From positions 1 through 58,362 of the IMG/VR virus record IMGVR_UViG_3300047469_000377: a stretch of 58,362 nt of DNA; one strand, given 5' to 3'. The notes beneath the pieces are model-generated. The model did not search any database. It was given only the letters and a program-made list of their open reading frames with translations, and was not told the DNA's origin. The stretch is from a virus. Both the position numbers and the translations under genes were made by a program. The first letter of the stretch is position 1. Each line of letters begins with the position of its first letter. Positions 30,317 through 38,790 of the stretch are shown one piece after another.

Positions 30317-30435
30317 TGGGCGCTGCAATCATCTGCGCTGGAGCCCTGATCATGCTGGGGCTTTGCGAGGTCGCCAAGGAAATAAAAAGCCTGACGACCA
30401 CCCTCCGCCAGCAGCAGGAGGGCGACCATGTCTAA
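30316..30435 (+). CDS. 39-aa single-TM micro-protein
   Basis: ATG at 30316 coupled by TGATG. MGAAIICAGALIMLGLCEVA is a single hydrophobic helix, followed by a polar tail (KEIKSLTTTLRQQQEGDHV). The stop at 30435 overlaps the next ATG at 30428 by 8 bases. Coupling at both ends supports translation. Confidence 0.6.
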   Translation: MGAAIICAGALIMLGLCEVAKEIKSLTTTLRQQQEGDHV

Positions 30436-30631
30436 CCCCTTCGAAATCCTGCAAGAGCCCAACACGGTTCACCTCAACATGCTACGCGGCGGGATTGCCA
30501 AGCTGACCCCGGCACACATCGGCCACCTCTACCGTGGCGAAGAGGCCCGCGCGGTCGTGCGCGAAGTGATGCGTCAGAACCCGGAAATGTTCGATGAGGG
30601 CGATCTAGGACCGGTCCACTCGAAGCCCTAG
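30428..30631 (+). CDS. Hypothetical protein, 67 aa
   Basis: Starts MSNPFEILQEPNTVHLNMLR, followed by a helical, charged region (YRGEEARAVVREVMRQNPEM). Small, soluble, no Cys. Unknown. A 32-base non-coding gap follows. Confidence 0.6.
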   Translation: MSNPFEILQEPNTVHLNMLRGGIAKLTPAHIGHLYRGEEARAVVREVMRQNPEMFDEGDLGPVHSKP

Positions 30632-30705
30632 CGCTACAATAACGGCTGTGGCACGTTCCGCCCTTGGTTTCCGTGAGCGGGTCAACGCCCGTATTGGACA
30701 AGCAC

Positions 30706-31362
30706 ATGCAGCGGTACGCGAAGAAGAGTGTTGCAGGTCGCCCGGCGGCGCCACAGCCCTCTAAGGCTAAGCTGAGCGCCCTAGAGTTTCCGCCTGGCCC
30801 GAAGCAGGTCTTGCATGTCGGCTGCGGCATCCGACGCCCAGGTCAGCTGGCTGGACCCTTCGAAAATGCTGACTGGACCGAGGTTCGCCTCGACATCGAT
30901 AGCGCCGTGAACCCTGACATCGTGGGCGACATCCGCGATATGGCCGGCGTTTCGGACGACTCGTATGATGCGGTGTGGTCATCCCACAATATCGAGCATC
31001 TCTATGCTCACGAAGTCCCGCTAGCGATGCGAGAATTCTACAGAGTTCTGAAGCCGGGCGGCTATCTGCTACTGACTTGTCCCGACCTTCAAAGCGTCTG
31101 CGCGCTGATTGCCGCCGGGAAGATCGACAGCCCGGCCTACACCGTGCAGTCAGGACCGATCATGCCCACGGACATCATCTACGGCTTCGGAAAGGCGCTG
31201 GAACGCGGCGATGTGTTTATGCAGCACAAGACCGGCTTCACCCGCAAGACGATGGTCGCGCTGATCTCTGACGCCGGCTTCGAGCGAGCCGAGTGCGTCG
31301 CCGGCGCGAAGTTTGATCTATGGGCGTCGGGCCGCCGACCGGCCGCCGCTGGTGCAGCTTAG
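30706..31362 (+). CDS. Class I SAM-dependent methyltransferase
   Basis: The Rossmann core is visible: QVLHVGCGIRRPGQL (motif I), VRLDIDS, IVGDIRDM, SYDAVWSSHNIEHLY and the FYRVLKPGGYLLLTCPD hallmark of the Methyltransf_11 type. I start at the ATG at 30706 (218 residues); an in-frame TTG at 30664 would add 14 residues, and neither has a clear ribosome-binding site. The substrate is unknown; such genes in phages can act on DNA bases, surface sugars or small molecules. More AT-rich codons than its neighbours suggest recent acquisition. Confidence 0.75.
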   Translation: MQRYAKKSVAGRPAAPQPSKAKLSALEFPPGPKQVLHVGCGIRRPGQLAGPFENADWTEVRLDIDSAVNPDIVGDIRDMAGVSDDSYDAVWSSHNIEHLYAHEVPLAMREFYRVLKPGGYLLLTCPDLQSVCALIAAGKIDSPAYTVQSGPIMPTDIIYGFGKALERGDVFMQHKTGFTRKTMVALISDAGFERAECVAGAKFDLWASGRRPAAAGAA

Positions 31363-31472
31363 CCTCAGCGGGGCGTGGCAAGATATCCCGTGACAAGCCG
31401 CGCGAAACTGCTCAACTCGGATTAGGCGTCGGTCCGAAGCCTTGGCTTCGGCCAGGTCATTCGGGGACCCAC

Positions 31473-32564
31473 ATGCCTTCATTCCAAACTTCGGCCGCTC
31501 AGCGGCTGTCCGTCACGGCGCGCGGCGTCGTTGTGCCTCTGCTTTCGCAGCTCAACCGCCACCACTGGGATGATCTCGGCCTGGCGGTGTTGAGTGCGGC
31601 CGACGGCAACACCAACGCCGAGCGCTACCTGCTTGACAGGGTCGAGGCCGACCTGGGCGTCACCGCCCATGACCGCCTTGTCGCCGACCATGGTCGCGAC
31701 GTTGTGGTCGGCCAGCATTGCGCCATTGATCGACCGAGGCGCGTTCGCGCTCGCACGGGCAAGAAGGCCCAGGATCCTGGTGTGTTCACGAAGAACGACC
31801 TGATCGCCATCGCCGCCGCCGAGCGGCTGATCCGCAATTCATCGCCGGCCAAACAGGAAGATGGCCGTGAGGCGCTGCAGCGGATCGTCGATCGACGAGA
31901 GGCAAGGATCTTGGCAGCGCGCGCCGCGACGGCTGAGGCCGAGGCGACGGCCCTGGCCGATCTCCGCGACCAGTCCGTCCAGAAGCGTCGCGACGGCCGA
32001 CTCCGTCGCGTCGACGGGCTGGAGCTGCTGCGGACGTCAGGCGCGCTCTCCGATTTCGGCCATCGCTGCGCCCAGCGCTACGGCGACCTCTACAAAGCCA
32101 CACAACCGCGTTCTACGTATCGCAGCTGCCTGGCCGAGCAGGGCGCGATTGTCATCGATCAGCGGAGCGACGCTGAGATGGCGACCGCTGAACAAGCGGC
32201 CAAGGAGCGCGCACTCGCCGCGCGGACCATGCGCCGGGCGATCGACCGCATGGTCATCACCGCGACGTCGGCCAAGGCGTTGCTGATCCTGCAGCAGGTA
32301 GCAGGCGAGGGCGCCACCGTCGCCAGCCTTTCGAGCAGCGGACCGATCAGAACCGTGTTTCGCCGCGAGGTTATCGCCGCGATCGCCGTGCTTGAGGTTG
32401 TCTATTCGCCGCGCCCGGTTGTGGCGGAACCTGTCGGTGACGCCGGCAGCGTGGCGCACGTCCCCAACACGCCTCGTCGAAGGGTGTCTGAAACCACGAT
32501 ACTCGTCGACGAAAACAACGAGTTCGTCCGAGAAATCGTCCGCCTTCTGCCGGTGCATCGCTAA
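31473..32564 (+). CDS. Possible late-gene regulator (Q/DUF6456-like)
   Basis: The start at the ATG at 31473 (GGGGA upstream) is chosen over a much longer open frame. 363 residues: GLELLRTSGALSDFGHRCAQ, then RYGDLYKATQPRSTYRSCLA and near the C-terminus ALLILQQVAGEGATVASLSS. This arrangement, an alphaproteobacterial DUF6456-like central core plus an HTH-like end, and its place just upstream of the structural genes, would suit a late regulator. The assignment is weak and based on position and pattern only. Confidence 0.5.
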   Translation: MPSFQTSAAQRLSVTARGVVVPLLSQLNRHHWDDLGLAVLSAADGNTNAERYLLDRVEADLGVTAHDRLVADHGRDVVVGQHCAIDRPRRVRARTGKKAQDPGVFTKNDLIAIAAAERLIRNSSPAKQEDGREALQRIVDRREARILAARAATAEAEATALADLRDQSVQKRRDGRLRRVDGLELLRTSGALSDFGHRCAQRYGDLYKATQPRSTYRSCLAEQGAIVIDQRSDAEMATAEQAAKERALAARTMRRAIDRMVITATSAKALLILQQVAGEGATVASLSSSGPIRTVFRREVIAAIAVLEVVYSPRPVVAEPVGDAGSVAHVPNTPRRRVSETTILVDENNEFVREIVRLLPVHR

Positions 32565-32605
32565 GTATGCTGGGGTGTGGTGCACGGTTTCGACTAGGAC
32601 AAAAG

Positions 32606-32630
32606 AAGGCGCCTTGACGAGAGGCGCCTT
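32606..32630 (+). terminator. Hairpin AAGGCGCCT/AGGCGCCTT
   Basis: A perfect 9-bp stem (32606-32614 with 32622-32630) and 7-base loop, followed by ACAGCGCATTTT. The T-run is short and displaced, so it is either a weak intrinsic terminator for the early-right operon or a structured RNA element. Confidence 0.5.
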
Positions 32631-32660
32631 ACAGCGCATTTTAAGGACGGTCCACAAAAC

Positions 32661-32695
32661 CGCCCCGACAACGCCCTGGCCTCCCAGCCGGGGCG
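32661..32695 (+). terminator. Hairpin CGCCCCG/CGGGGCG followed by TTTCG
   Basis: A 7-bp G+C stem with a 21-base loop (32661-32667, 32689-32695) then TTTCGCGTTT. A likely intrinsic terminator or attenuator at the end of the early-right transcript. Confidence 0.55.
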
Positions 32696-32842
32696 TTTCG
32701 CGTTTCCGCCGGGGAAACTGCGTCTGGACCTCAGCCATCCCTGCCTCTGCCTTGAGGCAGTTCAGCCCCCTCAGCCTTACACCCCGGGTTGAGGCGGGCA
32801 CACCGCGTCCGGCGGATCCGGTCCAACAAGAAGGAAGAGACG

Positions 32843-33085
32843 ATGAACGTCCAAGCCAAGTTCTTTTGCAGCGAGATCAAGCACGCCGCCGTCCCCGGTA
32901 GCGAGCCGTTCGCGACTGTCGTCCTGTCGCCGGTGTTCGGCAGCTACGGCGACGGCAAGGTCAACGAGACCTGGGCCAAGTACACGCCATGCGGCAAGAT
33001 TGAGATGGGCATTACCAACCCCGCCGCGATCGAGGCCTTCGAACTGGGTAAGGCCTACCTCATCACCTTCACGCCGGCCGAGTAG
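32843..33085 (+). CDS. Hypothetical protein, 80 aa
   Basis: Start at the ATG at 32843 (AAGGAAGAG nearby). Strands FATVVLSPVFGSYGDGKVNE, TWAKYTPCGKIEMGITNPAA, then FELGKAYLITFTPAE. A compact soluble beta protein. It stands alone between the intergenic hairpins and the packaging genes, which suggests conservation in this phage type. No named family. Confidence 0.7.
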   Translation: MNVQAKFFCSEIKHAAVPGSEPFATVVLSPVFGSYGDGKVNETWAKYTPCGKIEMGITNPAAIEAFELGKAYLITFTPAE

Positions 33086-33310
33086 GCCGACCCGAGATCA
33101 TCAGCGGCGTGGACGGACACGCACGAAACAGCAGCGCGGGATACGGCCGCTCGCCTTCAGACCCGGTCCTTGTTTCGCATCGACCGCGCTGTTGGTAGGA
33201 GAGTCGTCCTCGGAAGGCCCGCTAGCCGGTATCAAGCCCGGCCTGATGACCATCATCGCCCGCCTCCGACAGCCGCACACGTCCCCGCTTATGGCTCAGT
33301 CCTGGCGCGC
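33086..33310. other. 225 bases without a convincing gene
   Basis: Short frames are present on both strands but none has a ribosome-binding site plus a credible protein. One 22-codon frame (ATG at 33246) overlaps the following small frame by ATGA. I assign nothing here. Confidence 0.5.
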
Positions 33311-33496
33311 ATGATCGCGAGCGGGCGATACCTTGACCAGCTTTGCGACCCAGCAGCACCCCGACATGGCCCCCCGACCATGACGCTGCTGGGTCGTGAG
33401 GACATCGGAGATCCGCCCATGCAGATCCTCGCCGGCCTCACCATCCTTATCCACTTCGCCGCCTTCGCTCTCCTGTCCTGTCTCGATCCGCGCTGA
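33311..33496 (+). CDS. Possible small C-tail membrane protein
   Basis: A 61-codon frame whose last 25 residues (MQILAGLTILIHFAAFALLS) form one membrane helix. The stop overlaps the HNH-gene ATG as TGATG. An internal ATG at 33419 with GGAG eight bases upstream may be the true start, giving a 25-residue membrane peptide. Either way translation coupling to the HNH gene is likely. Confidence 0.4.
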   Translation: MIASGRYLDQLCDPAAPRHGPPTMTLLGREDIGDPPMQILAGLTILIHFAAFALLSCLDPR

Positions 33497-33885
33497 TGGC
33501 GCGCCCTGACAGGCGCAGCGCAGAGGCCACCGAGTATCGAAAGCTCTACAACAAGCGGCAATGGCGCGAGACGCGCGCCCGTCACCTGGGTGGTGAGCCG
33601 CTGTGTCGCATGTGCCTAGCCGTCGGGCTGATCAACGACGGCAGCCGCCGCATGGACGGATCCGTGCAGACCGATCGCCGCAGGATCTTCCTGGTCTGCG
33701 ACCACATCGAGCCTCACCGCGGCGACGTCGTGAAGTTCTTCGCTGGGCCGTTCCAGACGCTCTGCCCTGATCACCATGACATCGTGAAGCAGCAGATCGA
33801 GGTGCGCGGCTACATCGCCGGCACGGACCTGGCCGGAAGGCCGATCGACCCAGCTCACCCCTGGAATCGACCACGCCAGGCCTGA
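33496..33885 (+). CDS. HNH endonuclease next to terminase
   Basis: 129 residues. CRMC (C37, C40) and CPDHH (C90, H93, H94) frame a zinc-finger-type HNH site; VCDHIEPHRGDV (C68, D69, H70) carries the general-base His. In HK97-type phages a HNH nuclease encoded beside the terminase is needed for cos cleavage and packaging. The gene ends 170 bases before the small terminase, with the candidate cos region in between. Confidence 0.88.
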   Translation: MARPDRRSAEATEYRKLYNKRQWRETRARHLGGEPLCRMCLAVGLINDGSRRMDGSVQTDRRRIFLVCDHIEPHRGDVVKFFAGPFQTLCPDHHDIVKQQIEVRGYIAGTDLAGRPIDPAHPWNRPRQA

Positions 33886-34055
33886 AAAGCGACATTTGCG
33901 AGCCGATTGCACTGGACATCGCCGAAACCTGCCGAGGGGGAGGGGGGGTAAAATCCCCACGAACCTTCGAGCTAAAGACCGGCGGGGTAACTGCATTCGC
34001 ACTGAGACCAGTTTCGAAACAAAAAGTTGGGGGCCCCCCGTAGGGGGGATGGCGC
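33886..34055. other. Candidate cos/packaging region
   Basis: A 170-base non-coding stretch between HNH and terminase genes. It has G-runs (GAGGGGGAGGGGGGGTAAAA, around 33934-33953), a later GGGGGCCCCC palindrome (34029-34038) and GTAGGGGGG. This G-rich plus palindrome arrangement just before the small terminase of HNH-type phages is where I would expect cos. The cut site is not visible from sequence alone. Confidence 0.5.
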
Positions 34056-34493
34056 ATGAAGGCGGTCCCAGGAACTGGCAGCATCATCGAGGAGCCCCAC
34101 TGGCGGCTGCTCCTGAGCGATGACCTCGAGGTCGAAGCGGCGACCGAGTACTGGCGTTTGGTGTCGAACGAGCTGCGCGATCGCACGCTGCTGGCGGCGG
34201 TGAACAGCCACGCCGTTCGCCGCTTGGTGCTGGCCTATCTGATGTTCGATCGCGCGAGCCGCGACGTGCTGGAGAACGGCGGCGTTCTGAAGCCTCGCCG
34301 GGGGAACAGCAAGGCCATCGCCCGGGCCAACCCGAGCGTCGCGATCATGCGCAACGCCGACCACGACGCCACGCTGCTCGAGGCTGAGCTCGGCATCTCG
34401 CCGCGCCGTCGCGAAGGCGCGGCCAAGGTCGCGAGTGGTGGCCAGAGAACCAGGGCCGCCGACAGCTATCTGAAGCCGATCGCCAAGAGATAG
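34056..34493 (+). CDS. terS: Terminase small subunit (P27-like)
   Basis: 145 residues. The helical middle (LEVEAATEYWRLVSNELRDR) and the C-terminal ELGISPRRREGAAKV are typical of P27-type small terminases, which bind the packaging site and load the large subunit. It lies directly after the G-rich region and 30 bases before terL. Start at the ATG at 34056 after a GGGGGGATGG stretch. Confidence 0.85.
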   Translation: MKAVPGTGSIIEEPHWRLLLSDDLEVEAATEYWRLVSNELRDRTLLAAVNSHAVRRLVLAYLMFDRASRDVLENGGVLKPRRGNSKAIARANPSVAIMRNADHDATLLEAELGISPRRREGAAKVASGGQRTRAADSYLKPIAKR

Positions 34494-34523
34494 GTCAGCG
34501 CGTCAACGCGGTGAGGTGCGCCG

Positions 34524-36341
34524 TTGGCCAAGAAACCACGCCGCGCAGTCTCGGATCCGACCACGCAGTGGGCCGAGGATGTCGTCGCAGGGCGGATCAT
34601 CAGCGGCGAGTTCGCGATCGCCGCGGCCCGCCGGCATCTGAGGGATCTCGAAGAGGGCCATAAGCGCGGCCTGGTGTGGAAGCCGGAGAAGGCTGCTCAT
34701 GCGCTGGGGTTCTTCCCAGCTGTTCTGTCGATCACTGCCGGAGCGAAGGCCGGCGAGCCGTTCAACCCGCTGCCATGGCATGCGTTCGTTATCGGATCGC
34801 TGTTCGGATGGCATCTGGATTCTGGCCGCCTGCGGTTCCGCCGGGCCTGGCTCGAGACCGGGAAAGGCCAGGCCAAGTCGCCGCTTATGGCGGCCATCGG
34901 GCTCTACCTGCTCGGGTTCTACGGTGTCCGCCGCGCTGAAATCTACGCCATCGGCCAGGACCGTCGGACCGCGAACGTGCTGTTCAACGACGCCGTGGCG
35001 ATGGCGAAGGCCCCGATCCCGGGCGGCGACGATGATGACACGCTGGAGAAGCGGGAAGAGGTCATCATCCGGGGCGAAGGCGACAACGCCTGGAAGATCG
35101 AGCACATCGACAGCGGGTCGAAGTTCCAGAGCCTGGCCAACGGCGACGCGATTTCAGGCCCCCGCCCGACGGCGGTGTTGGCCGACGAGATTCACGAGTT
35201 CAAGTCGAACGCATCGATCGAGACCTGGCAGCGCGCGATCGCGAAGATGCCTGGCGATGCGATGATGATCCTGGGCACCAACACGCCGGCCAGCACGCAG
35301 CTGGTCGGCACCGGCTACAGCGAGTTCTTCCAGAAGGTTCTCAAGGACGAGGTCAACGACGACGAGGCCTTCGCCTTCATCGCCCGCGTTGACAAGGCTG
35401 ATCGCGAAACGGTGTTCGATAATCCGGAGTGCTGGAAGAAGGCGCTGCCGGCGCTGGGAATCACGTTCCCGATGCAGAACATCCTCGGCGAGGTGAACAC
35501 CGCGCGGGTGCTGCTCTCGACGGCGATGTCGGTCAAGCGCCTGTACTTCGGGATCCCGACGGGTTCGGTGGACTTCTGGATCGACGAGGAGGCGTGGGTC
35601 CGGGTCCAGGGTCAAGTGAACCCCGACGACTTCCGAGGCTGTCCCTGCTGGGCTGCGCTCGACCTGTCGCAGAAGAATGACCTGACCGCCCTGACCGTGG
35701 TCTGGCTGAAGGACGGCAAGCTCTTCGCGAAGACTTGGTATTGGACGACGCGCCCAGGCTTGGCTGATCGGTCCCGCAAGGAGTCGACCAAGTACGAGGA
35801 ATGGGCCGAGGACGGCCAGTACCTCACCGCTCTCGACAGCAAGACGGTCGACAAGACCTTCGTCGCCGCCCAACTGAAGGCGATCTGCGCCGAGCACGAC
35901 ATGCAGTGCCTAGCCTTCGACCCGGCTGGTATCGCGGATTTCGAGAAGGCCTGTGGCGAGATCGGCTTACCGGTCTGGCGCTGGAAGGGGCCAAAGGAAC
36001 CCGAAGGTTCTGGCCTCAAACTGATCGTGCACGCGCAAGGTACGCTGGTCCGGTTCGAGGACAAGCAGCTCTGCATGCCGCGGTCTATCGAGAAGTTCGA
36101 AGACAAGATCCTACTGGACGACATCGTCATCGACAGTTCGCCGGTGACCTACATGTGCGCGGGCAACGCCAAGGTCATCGCCGATGGCCAGAACAACCGG
36201 GCCTTCGACAAGAAGAACTCGCGAGGACGTATCGACGGCCTGGTGACGATTGCCATGGCTGTCGGCGCCGCGACGTATTCGCCCGACGCGGCTGATCCGG
36301 ACACCATTCCGGATGACTACGAAATGAAGGTGTGGGGGTGA
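34524..36341 (+). CDS. terL: Terminase large subunit
   Basis: 605 residues from a TTG at 34524 with GAGGTG just upstream. The ATPase has a Walker A variant ETGKGQAKS (111-119) and Walker B TAVLADEIHEF (216-226). The C-terminal nuclease half begins near CWAALDLSQKNDLTAL. This is the HK97/P27-type motor that cuts concatemers and drives DNA into the prohead. Intact and full length. It starts 30 bases after terS and overlaps the next gene (TGATG). Confidence 0.93.
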   Translation: MAKKPRRAVSDPTTQWAEDVVAGRIISGEFAIAAARRHLRDLEEGHKRGLVWKPEKAAHALGFFPAVLSITAGAKAGEPFNPLPWHAFVIGSLFGWHLDSGRLRFRRAWLETGKGQAKSPLMAAIGLYLLGFYGVRRAEIYAIGQDRRTANVLFNDAVAMAKAPIPGGDDDDTLEKREEVIIRGEGDNAWKIEHIDSGSKFQSLANGDAISGPRPTAVLADEIHEFKSNASIETWQRAIAKMPGDAMMILGTNTPASTQLVGTGYSEFFQKVLKDEVNDDEAFAFIARVDKADRETVFDNPECWKKALPALGITFPMQNILGEVNTARVLLSTAMSVKRLYFGIPTGSVDFWIDEEAWVRVQGQVNPDDFRGCPCWAALDLSQKNDLTALTVVWLKDGKLFAKTWYWTTRPGLADRSRKESTKYEEWAEDGQYLTALDSKTVDKTFVAAQLKAICAEHDMQCLAFDPAGIADFEKACGEIGLPVWRWKGPKEPEGSGLKLIVHAQGTLVRFEDKQLCMPRSIEKFEDKILLDDIVIDSSPVTYMCAGNAKVIADGQNNRAFDKKNSRGRIDGLVTIAMAVGAATYSPDAADPDTIPDDYEMKVWG

Positions 36342-36496
36342 TGATGCTCGAGATCGTCCGCACCATCATGGCGCTCGTCGGCCTAGTAATGATCTTTTCC
36401 GGCCTCGCTCTGGTCTCACTGGCCCTCGCGATCACGACCGTCGGCGCAATCCTCCTGGTGGCGTCGATCGCGTCGGTCTGGATGGCCAAGACATGA
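36341..36496 (+). CDS. 51-aa double-TM micro-protein between terL and portal
   Basis: ATG at 36341, coupled by TGATG to terL; its stop overlaps the portal ATG at 36493 (ATGA). MALVGLVMIFSGLALVSLAL and AITTVGAILLVASIASVW are two hydrophobic segments. Small membrane proteins in this position are common in HK97-like phages; the role is unknown. Confidence 0.65.
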   Translation: MMLEIVRTIMALVGLVMIFSGLALVSLALAITTVGAILLVASIASVWMAKT

Positions 36497-37818
36497 TCGG
36501 CGTTACGCAGCTTTTACGCGGATCCTCTGCGAGCTCGCAGACTGACCAACGGTCCGGAGCCTCGGACCCCAAGTCTTTCCTGCTCGACATGCTGGGCGGT
36601 CAAATGACGGCAACCGGCATGCGGGTCGGCCCGGCCGAGGCACTGACGGTGCCAGGGATCTCTGCATGTACGCAGGTGATCTCGGACGACATGGCCAAGA
36701 CGCCGCTTCGCCTCTATCGCCGGGTGAAGGGTGGCGGGCGAGTGCGCGCCGAGGACCATCAGGTCTACCGTCTGCTGAAGGATCATCCTGCGCCGTGGCT
36801 GACGTCCTACGCTTGGCGCCGCGCTCTATTCCAGTCGATGGCCCTGACCGGCAATAGCTACGCCCGACCTCGCCGAGACGCCTTTGGCGTCGTCGATCGC
36901 GTCACCAACCTCAAGACACGGCAGATTACGCATCGCTGGGCCGATGACGGCGAGCCGTTCTTCGATCTGCAGTTGGCGGGCGGCGGGCGGCTCAGCGGTC
37001 TTGGCTATCAAGATATCGTCCACCATCACTACCGTGGCTCGACTGAGTACGGAGAAAACGGCGGGATCTACGGATGCTCGCCTTTGGCGACACATAAGGA
37101 GACAATCGGGCTCGCGATCGCGACCGAGGCTTTCGCCGCGAAGTTCTTCAAGAACGGTGCTCGCCCGTCCGCGGTCATCGAGACCGACAAGACCTTCACG
37201 AACGACGAAGTGGCCAACCGCATGCGCCGCCAGGTCGAGAATATTCTCGGCGGCGTCGACAATGCGGGGAAGGTGGCGATCCTTGAGCTCGGCCTGAAGC
37301 TGAAGCAATGGTCGGTAAACAACAACGACGCCCAACTGGTCGAGCTTCGAAAGCAGCAAGCCGCCGATATAGCGACGATGTGGCGGGTTCCGCCGCATAA
37401 AATCGGCATTTTGGACAAGGCGACGTTCAGCAACATCGAACACCAATCGATGGAGTACGTCACCGATACTCTGATGCCGCTGGCCGCTATGTCGGAACAG
37501 CAGCTGGAGATCGCGCTGCTCTCGGAGAGCGAGCAAGAGGAATACTTCATCGAGTACGACCTCGATGGCCTGCTGCGCGGCGATCTGGCTAGTCGCTATC
37601 GCGCTTACGCGATTGGCCGCCAATGGGGCTGGCTGTCGGCGGACGATATCCTGGCCAAGGAAAATCAGAACGCACTGCCCGATGGCAAGGGCCAGATCTA
37701 CCTCACGCCGATCAACATGGCCCCAGCCGGTGAAGATCCGTCGAAGGAAGATCCGGCGGCCGATGACGGTCCAGACCGCAGCCGAAACCGCCCAGCACCC
37801 GATCAACTGCCGGCCTAG
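36493..37818 (+). CDS. Portal protein (HK97-like)
   Basis: 441 residues. GISACTQVISDDMAKTPLRL, then HPAPWLTSYAWRRALFQSMA, GNSYARPRRD and VVELRKQQAADIATMWRVPP (partly split) follow the HK97 portal plan. Twelve copies form the DNA entry ring at one capsid vertex. The C-terminal tail is Pro/Asp-rich and probably disordered. Starts by ATGA overlap. Confidence 0.92.
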   Translation: MIGVTQLLRGSSASSQTDQRSGASDPKSFLLDMLGGQMTATGMRVGPAEALTVPGISACTQVISDDMAKTPLRLYRRVKGGGRVRAEDHQVYRLLKDHPAPWLTSYAWRRALFQSMALTGNSYARPRRDAFGVVDRVTNLKTRQITHRWADDGEPFFDLQLAGGGRLSGLGYQDIVHHHYRGSTEYGENGGIYGCSPLATHKETIGLAIATEAFAAKFFKNGARPSAVIETDKTFTNDEVANRMRRQVENILGGVDNAGKVAILELGLKLKQWSVNNNDAQLVELRKQQAADIATMWRVPPHKIGILDKATFSNIEHQSMEYVTDTLMPLAAMSEQQLEIALLSESEQEEYFIEYDLDGLLRGDLASRYRAYAIGRQWGWLSADDILAKENQNALPDGKGQIYLTPINMAPAGEDPSKEDPAADDGPDRSRNRPAPDQLPA

Positions 37819-37832
37819 CTGAGAGAACCCCC

Positions 37833-38720
37833 ATGACCACTCGCGCCTTCCAAGCGCTCACGGCCGAGCCGTGGGCGATCGAACCTTCATGGCTGCCGCT
37901 TCTCGCCGCCATGGCGATGCGAGAACAGCCGACCATCAAGCCCGACCCGACTTGGGCGGCGCACAACATCGACATCTACGCCGGCCCGAACGCCAAGAAG
38001 ATGGAAGGCGCACGCTACGCAACGGTGACCGCTGAGGGCGTCGCCATGATCCCGGTGTTCGGCCCGATCTTCCCCCGGGCGAACATGCTTACCGAGGTGT
38101 CAGGCGCCACGACCGCCCAGGGCTTGCTCGCTGACTACCGCATGGCGCTGGCTCATCCCGAAGTCGGGGCGACGATGGTGATCATGGACACGCCCGGCGG
38201 CGCCGTCACGGGCATCGCGGCTCTCGCCGACGCCTTCTGGACTGGGCGCCGGCAGAAGCCCCTGGCGGTGCATGTGCTTGGCAATATGGCGTCGGCTGGG
38301 CTCTGGCTCGGCAGCCAAGGATCGACGATCACGATCGACCGAACCTCGTCGATCGGATCGTTGGGCGTCCTGGCCGGCATGTCGAAGCAGGTCGAACCTG
38401 ACGCCAGCGGGAATATGGCGTTCGACATCGTGTCGTCGAACGCCCCGAACAAGCGCGTCGATCCCAGCACCGAGGAAGGCACCGCCGAGATTCGCTCGAT
38501 GCTCGACGCGATCGAAGAGCAGTTCATCAACGACGTGGCGCGCGGCCGCGGGACCACGGTCGCCCGCGTCAAGGCCGACTTCGGCCAGGGCGGCGTGAAG
38601 GTAGGCGCGGCCGCCGTCGCCGCCGGCATGGCCGACAAGGTCACCAGTTTCGAGGCCGCCTATCGGGACGTCGCCAATGGCGTCGCCAACGCGCGAAAGC
38701 TCGCGCGCCTGAAGGCCTGA
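37833..38720 (+). CDS. Head maturation protease (S49/SppA-like)
   Basis: 295 residues. VIMDTPGGAVTGI and NMASAGLWLGS (Ser154) match the S49 ClpP-fold peptidases; SSNAPNKRVDP provides Lys207, completing the Ser-Lys dyad. TSSIGSLGVL is also typical. It processes the prohead scaffold and capsid delta domain. Located between portal and capsid, as in HK97-type phages with an SppA-like protease. Confidence 0.92.
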   Translation: MTTRAFQALTAEPWAIEPSWLPLLAAMAMREQPTIKPDPTWAAHNIDIYAGPNAKKMEGARYATVTAEGVAMIPVFGPIFPRANMLTEVSGATTAQGLLADYRMALAHPEVGATMVIMDTPGGAVTGIAALADAFWTGRRQKPLAVHVLGNMASAGLWLGSQGSTITIDRTSSIGSLGVLAGMSKQVEPDASGNMAFDIVSSNAPNKRVDPSTEEGTAEIRSMLDAIEEQFINDVARGRGTTVARVKADFGQGGVKVGAAAVAAGMADKVTSFEAAYRDVANGVANARKLARLKA

Positions 38721-38790
38721 ACCCATTCCCTAGGCGAAGGCCAGGGATTCACCCGGGGGCATAGCCCTCAACGCGGACCAGGAGGTATTT

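Larger units (their letters stand above)
32565..32842. other. Structured 278-base intergenic region
   Basis: No gene is seen between the putative late regulator and the 32843 gene. The stretch holds two obvious hairpins (listed separately), plus a TGCCTC/GAGGCA stem near 32742-32759. It is the natural place for the late promoter, a terminator and possibly a small regulatory RNA. I could not identify a convincing promoter. Confidence 0.6.

Noticed and set aside
33246-33314. 22-codon frame before the small membrane frame
   Set aside because: Overlap by ATGA is suggestive but the peptide is too short and has no ribosome-binding site.
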